DNA from: Acidobacteriota bacterium
GTDB taxonomy: Bacteria > Acidobacteriota > Holophagae > Thermotomaculales > Thermotomaculaceae
Direction of reading: 5' to 3'
DNA: 9,389 nucleotides
Assembly (NCBI GenBank): GCA_003650445.1
Contig: QMQE01000097.1
Location: 1-9,389 of the forward strand
Shown: positions 6,397-9,389 of the stretch, one piece after another
Layout: each line of letters opens with the position of its first letter
Numbering within the stretch: the stretch's first letter is position 1
The notes under the pieces: generated by a model
The model's input: only the letters and a program-made list of their open reading frames with translations
Database searches by the model: none
What the model was told of the DNA's origin: nothing
Made by a program: the position numbers and the translations under genes

Positions 6397-6432
6397 TCAC
6401 ACCGCCGACCCCGCGGCGGGCAGAGGGTGTGA
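6397..6432 (-). promoter_or_regulatory. Intercistronic hairpin just before the kinase start
   Basis: TCACACC (6397-6403) pairs with GGTGTGA (6426-6432), and inside it CCGCCG (6402-6407) can pair with CGGCGG (6414-6419). On the minus-strand mRNA the 3' arm, GGTGTGA, ends 6 bases before the kinase ATG and is the only purine-rich stretch at Shine-Dalgarno distance. The hairpin could therefore limit kinase translation or protect a processed end. No U-run follows, so it is not an ordinary terminator. Confidence 0.5.
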
Positions 6433-6468
6433 GTGAACGAGCAAGTGCGTGAAAGAAGGGGATTGCTC

Positions 6469-6520
6469 ATTCCCTGTCTCTTCTGAATCTTGTCTGAACT
6501 TAACCTTAGCCTCAACCTTG
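6469..6520 (+). repeat. Dispersed intergenic repeat, copy C
   Basis: ATTCCCTGTCT (6469-6479, identical to 3365-3375) is followed by two TCTTGTCT-like words, TTAACCTTAG, and CTCAACCT (6511-6518) running into TGTCCC. It lies inside the thiamine operon, in the 144-bp gap between receptor and kinase, oriented against transcription. It is the most divergent of the three copies. Confidence 0.55.
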
Positions 6521-6534
6521 TCCCTCCTTGCCTG

Positions 6535-8973
6535 TTAGTAAGTTGCCCGAATTCCGAAGGTAAAATGGAAGCCGGCGGAGGGCCAGTAGTAATTTTCACC
6601 TGCCCAGGCGTCGTAGTAACCGGCGGTGTAGGTTAATTTATTGAGGATGTTGTTGAGTTTCAGGTTCAGCTCCAGTTTCTCGAACCGCCCGATTCCGGGC
6701 AGAGTGTAGCGGAACCATGCATGGACCAGATTGTACGATGGGATGGTGCGGTCCGCTGTTTCAGTGTTGTCGAGGTATTGTTTCCCGAATGCCTGCCAGC
6801 GGATGGCCGCAATCACCCGGCTTGTCCGCCAGCTCAGGGTGGTGTTGGCAATTCTGTCCGGGAAACCGGAAATGGTATTGCCGGACAAATCCACGTTCTC
6901 TGCCTGGCCTGTGTTCCAGTTGTAGTCATGAAAGATAAACTGGTCGAAGTAGTTATCATTGATGGAATAGTTAATGTCCATCTGGAAGTGGCCGGGAAGA
7001 TGCCAGGTTCCGGAGAGCTCCACCCCCCTGTGAACGGTTTTGTCCGCGTTGCCCCGGATGGGGAAGCCGTCGTCATCCACCTGGCCGTAGGACACGATTT
7101 CATCATGAAAGTCCATCCAGAAGAAGTTGGCCCGAAGGGTCAGGGTGTCGGTGGTGCGAATGATTCCGGTTTCATAGTCCAGGAGCTTTTCCGCTTTCAC
7201 TTCCGGGTCAAACCAGCGCACCCGGATAATCTGCCCATTTTCCACAACCGGCTGACTCGTGGAGAAAAGGGGAGTAACGCCGAGGTCATCCGGGCCGTAC
7301 CAGGTATCGTAGAGCTCGGAATCCGCCGGTTCCCGGTGGGCAGCGGAGATATTGGCGTAAACATTGACGGTGTCGGTTAGATTGATGTTGATTCCGGCCC
7401 GGGGGTTCCAGAAGCGGTAGCGGACCCGGAAATCATTGAGAAGGCTGCCTGTAAAATTTCCCACAGCCTGCTGGGCCAGTCCGTAGCTCATGTACTGATA
7501 GTGGAGGTTCCCCATCAGTGTAACGCGGGGGGTTGGGTGGTAAAGTTCGTTGATGTAGGCTGTGGCATATTTTTTCCCGCTGAAATAACGATGATATACG
7601 AAATTCGGTTGAAACCCCGGAATGTCCAGGCCGATGACATTGTCCACTTCGCCCCAATGGTGGGAGTTGTAGGAGCTTACATAGGTACCGACTGTCAAAT
7701 CCCCGTTTTCATGGTGAATACCCAGCTCGCTGACCCAGCCGTACTGATTCTTTTTCACCCATTTCTGGCGGATAATGTCGGCGTCGGGAGCATCGTCCTC
7801 CCTTGCCCATAGTCCGTAATCGTAGAGGTTACGCTGGGATTTGTACTGCTCATAATAGCCCCGGCCGTGGATGTAGAACAGGGTATTTTTCCAGTAGGTG
7901 TTTTCATTCAACATGACGGTGTGGTGGAGTTCATAGTGGGGCTGGCTGAAGTTGTCCACCGTGTTGGGATAGGTAATTGGGTTGTCGTGGTGGTTTGTTC
8001 GAAGAACGCTCTCCGGGGATGCCTCCCATGCAGCATGGGCGATTTCATTCCCGGTGTAGGCGACAAAGCGGGTGACTGACTTGTCACCGCTTCGGGCAAT
8101 GGAAAAGTATCCGGCCCACTGGCGGACGCCGGAGTTGTCACGATAGCCGTCCGACACCAGCCGGGATGCCCGAAATGAAATGTGGTAGTGGTCGTTTTCA
8201 AGGGGAATTTCAGCAGTAACACCGGTCTTCCATGTGTTAAAACTGCCCCCGGTGGCGTAAAAATCGTAAGATTCTTCCCGTCCGCCTGATGTAAGAAGGT
8301 TCAGGGAGCCGCCGAATGTGTCCACGCCGTAAAGCGAAGAGCCTACACCCCTCTGGAACTGTATGCTGTCTAAAGATTCAGCAAAATCCGGCATATCCAC
8401 CCAGTACACCTGATGGTCTTCCGGGTCGTTGAGGGGAACACCGTTAATCATGACGCCGATGCGGCTTTGTTCAAACCCCCGTACTTTCAGGTAGGAATAG
8501 CCCATGCCACTGCCGTCATCGGAGTATGAATAGACATTGGGAAGCCCCGAAAGGAGCATGGGGATGTCTTCGGTACTGTGTTCTTCCCGGATCTGTTTTG
8601 TGTCAATATTGGTGAACACCACCGGGGTTTCCCGTTCCACCGCCCTTGTGGCTTCCACAGTGATGGCTTCGGAAACCCGGGCCGGAGAAAGCTGCACAAT
8701 CCACACCCCGGACGGAGCCGGATATGGCAGTTCCAAGGAGCGGGTGTGATAGCCCGGTGCCTGCACCAGGATGCTGGCTTTGGCGGGAACATTGGAAAAA
8801 TTGAACCCGCCATCCCCCTTTGTGACCACCACAAGGCCGGCGGGAAGCAGGGTTACCGTTGCACCGGAAATCACTTTGTTTCCCGGCTTTCCTACCACCC
8901 GGCCGTTAATGGATGCCGCGGTTGCTGCCCATGTAAGAAAGGATATAAGTGTCAGTACCACGAGTCGTTTCAT
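6535..8973 (-). CDS. TonB-dependent outer-membrane receptor, probable thiamine uptake
   Basis: An 812-residue outer-membrane active transporter energised by TonB-ExbBD. A signal peptide (1-19, cleavage after ATA) precedes a carboxypeptidase-regulatory-like beta domain (about 22-95: INGRVVG, SGATV, GGFNFSNVP, APGYHTRSLEL). A TonB-box-like EAITVEAT follows (102-109). The plug covers about 113-230, with VRGF (164-167), RIGVMINGVPLNDPE (171-185) and QRGVGSSLYGVDTFGGSLNL (207-226). The rest is a beta-barrel rich in alternating aromatic strands, ending in an aromatic Tyr as barrel proteins do. Length is typical. A GGGAGG site lies 5 bp before the ATG at 8973. It is the first gene behind the TPP riboswitch, so the ligand is likely thiamine, its phosphates or a precursor. 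Bacteroides has an analogous riboswitch-controlled thiamine receptor. Sequence alone does not distinguish it from siderophore, cobalamin or other receptors. Confidence 0.92.
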   Translation of the reverse strand: MKRLVVLTLISFLTWAATAASINGRVVGKPGNKVISGATVTLLPAGLVVVTKGDGGFNFSNVPAKASILVQAPGYHTRSLELPYPAPSGVWIVQLSPARVSEAITVEATRAVERETPVVFTNIDTKQIREEHSTEDIPMLLSGLPNVYSYSDDGSGMGYSYLKVRGFEQSRIGVMINGVPLNDPEDHQVYWVDMPDFAESLDSIQFQRGVGSSLYGVDTFGGSLNLLTSGGREESYDFYATGGSFNTWKTGVTAEIPLENDHYHISFRASRLVSDGYRDNSGVRQWAGYFSIARSGDKSVTRFVAYTGNEIAHAAWEASPESVLRTNHHDNPITYPNTVDNFSQPHYELHHTVMLNENTYWKNTLFYIHGRGYYEQYKSQRNLYDYGLWAREDDAPDADIIRQKWVKKNQYGWVSELGIHHENGDLTVGTYVSSYNSHHWGEVDNVIGLDIPGFQPNFVYHRYFSGKKYATAYINELYHPTPRVTLMGNLHYQYMSYGLAQQAVGNFTGSLLNDFRVRYRFWNPRAGININLTDTVNVYANISAAHREPADSELYDTWYGPDDLGVTPLFSTSQPVVENGQIIRVRWFDPEVKAEKLLDYETGIIRTTDTLTLRANFFWMDFHDEIVSYGQVDDDGFPIRGNADKTVHRGVELSGTWHLPGHFQMDINYSINDNYFDQFIFHDYNWNTGQAENVDLSGNTISGFPDRIANTTLSWRTSRVIAAIRWQAFGKQYLDNTETADRTIPSYNLVHAWFRYTLPGIGRFEKLELNLKLNNILNKLTYTAGYYDAWAGENYYWPSAGFHFTFGIRATY

Positions 8974-9037
8974 CAGAACCTCCCTGTTCCGTCGGAATAA
9001 ATGATAGATTTTCGACTGTGGAAACGTGCGGGGAATG

Positions 9038-9068
9038 AAAAAAGCCGCTCCCGTGAGGGAAACGGCTT
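9038..9068 (-). terminator. Riboswitch-controlled rho-independent terminator
   Basis: On the minus strand AAGCCGTTTCCC pairs with GGGAGCGGCTT around a TCAC loop (one bulged T), then six U residues follow (9038-9043). It lies between the TPP aptamer and the receptor start, about 65 bp upstream of the ATG. The 5' arm (9057-9066) is complementary to the aptamer's 3' strand (9089-9097), giving a mutually exclusive antiterminator. Confidence 0.92.
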
Positions 9069-9088
9069 GAAATAACTGAATTCATTCC

Positions 9089-9190
9089 GCCGTTCCCTGC
9101 GCCGGCATTACCCGGTTCAGGTTCCAGGGGTTTATTCTCAGCCCGTCGCTGCCGGCTTTCTCCCCGACATCTTGGAGCACCCCCACGGTC
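9089..9190 (-). promoter_or_regulatory. TPP riboswitch (THI box)
   Basis: The minus strand carries the conserved THI-box words in order: GGGGGTGC, then after a variable P3 arm GGGCTGAGA, AAACCCC, ACCTGAACCGGGTAATGCC and GGCGCAGGGAA. P1 is closed by CCGT (9185-9188) and ACGG (9090-9093). P2 joins GGGG with CCCC. P3 is extended, with GTCG (9165-9168) pairing CGAC (9145-9148) around a 16-base insert. P5 is CCGG-GTAATG-CCGG (9102-9115). The aptamer binds TPP; the downstream terminator shows control at transcription. It governs the receptor-kinase-symporter operon, so the end product represses its own uptake. Confidence 0.97.
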
Positions 9191-9197
9191 CGAAAGA

Positions 9198-9206
9198 ATT
9201 GTACCA
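9198..9206 (-). promoter_or_regulatory. Candidate extended -10 promoter of the thiamine operon
   Basis: On the minus strand TGGTACAAT combines an extended TGn with TACAAT. A start site about 7 bp downstream would fall near 9191, exactly at the 5' edge of the riboswitch P1 helix. The -35 region (about 9221-9226) is pyrimidine-rich with no consensus match, as often seen with extended -10 promoters. The arrangement mirrors the candidate pta promoter (3262-3270). Confidence 0.45.
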
Positions 9207-9233
9207 TGATACAGGGATGAGAAGGAGAAGAAT

Positions 9234-9262
9234 TTAACACAAAGGCACTAAGGCACAAAGGT
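9234..9262 (+). repeat. CACAAAGG/CACTAAGG word repeat
   Basis: TTAACACAAAGGCACTAAGG is followed by CACAAAGGT, three degenerate eight-base units. Such CACAAAGG-type arrays occur between genes in many environmental bacterial genomes, with unknown function. Here it sits just upstream of the thiamine operon promoter. Confidence 0.6.
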
Positions 9263-9353
9263 AAGATAAAGAGGAAATAATTACATATCCAGGAAAAGAT
9301 AACGGGAAAAAGGTGAAAAAAGGCCAATTCTTTAGCTGTCAAGGAGAACCCGC

Positions 9354-9378
9354 ATTTCAAAAACTGCGTTCTTGAAAT
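9354..9378. repeat. 25-bp imperfect dyad near the right edge
   Basis: ATTTCAA (9354-9360) and TTGAAAT (9372-9378) flank AAC-TGC-GTT with one mismatched pair between, giving a near-perfect hairpin or dyad. There is no clear T-run. It lies in the 9263-9389 stretch, which otherwise shows only A/G-rich sequence and no gene. It may belong to a gene or regulatory region beyond the window. Confidence 0.3.
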
Positions 9379-9389
9379 AGGAACTTGAG

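Noticed and set aside
6721..7380. 219-codon plus-strand open frame opposite the TonB receptor
   Set aside because: Shadow of the receptor gene; low-complexity translation without a domain.
324..9262. Word repeats considered as CRISPR arrays
   Set aside because: Units are 7-9 bases and contiguous or irregular, with no conserved 25-40 base repeat or spacers and no cas genes.
9082..9360. 92-codon minus-strand open frame
   Set aside because: It overlaps the entire TPP aptamer, and its sequence is explained by the conserved RNA. The predicted transcript would start inside it.

Overview
The window looks like a chromosomal segment of a Gram-negative bacterium. It encodes a TonB-dependent outer-membrane receptor with a carboxypeptidase-regulatory-like N-terminal domain, a style common in Bacteroidota and related FCB-type phyla (Calditrichota, Marinimicrobia and others). 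I cannot name the phylum from this sequence. Every complete gene lies on the minus strand; only a truncated plus-strand gene at the left edge differs. The gaps between genes carry short degenerate word repeats, and one family occurs three times.

Left part (1-3300): the 3' end of a plus-strand gene of unknown function meets a bidirectional terminator. Beyond it is a minus-strand pair: pta (phosphate acetyltransferase), then, 29 bp downstream, the catalytic subunit of methylmalonyl-CoA mutase (553 aa, without the cobalamin-binding domain). Together they suggest carbon flow between propionyl/succinyl-CoA and acetyl-CoA/acetyl-phosphate. The B12-binding subunit is not in the window.

Middle (3300-4340): a yefM-yoeB type II toxin-antitoxin module. 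Both proteins have the same length as the E. coli pair, and the toxin has all four catalytic residues. A near-consensus promoter upstream contains three TGTACA operator cores. Around it lie dispersed repeats, an orphan plus-strand terminator and a cluster of inverted repeats.

Right part (4342-9200): a thiamine-salvage operon read right to left. It runs from an extended -10 promoter through a TPP (THI-box) riboswitch and a rho-independent terminator to a TonB-dependent receptor, thiamine pyrophosphokinase and a sodium:solute symporter. The proposed logic is: the receptor brings thiamine or a derivative across the outer membrane, the symporter takes it across the inner membrane, the kinase converts it to TPP, and TPP shuts the operon off through the riboswitch. 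The 3' strand of the aptamer is complementary to the 5' arm of the terminator, so the attenuation switch can be read from the sequence. The unusual point is the transporter. The known Bacteroides version of this operon uses a PnuT-type permease; here an SSS-family protein takes that place.

The last ~180 bases hold intergenic repeats and an imperfect dyad, with no gene that I can support.
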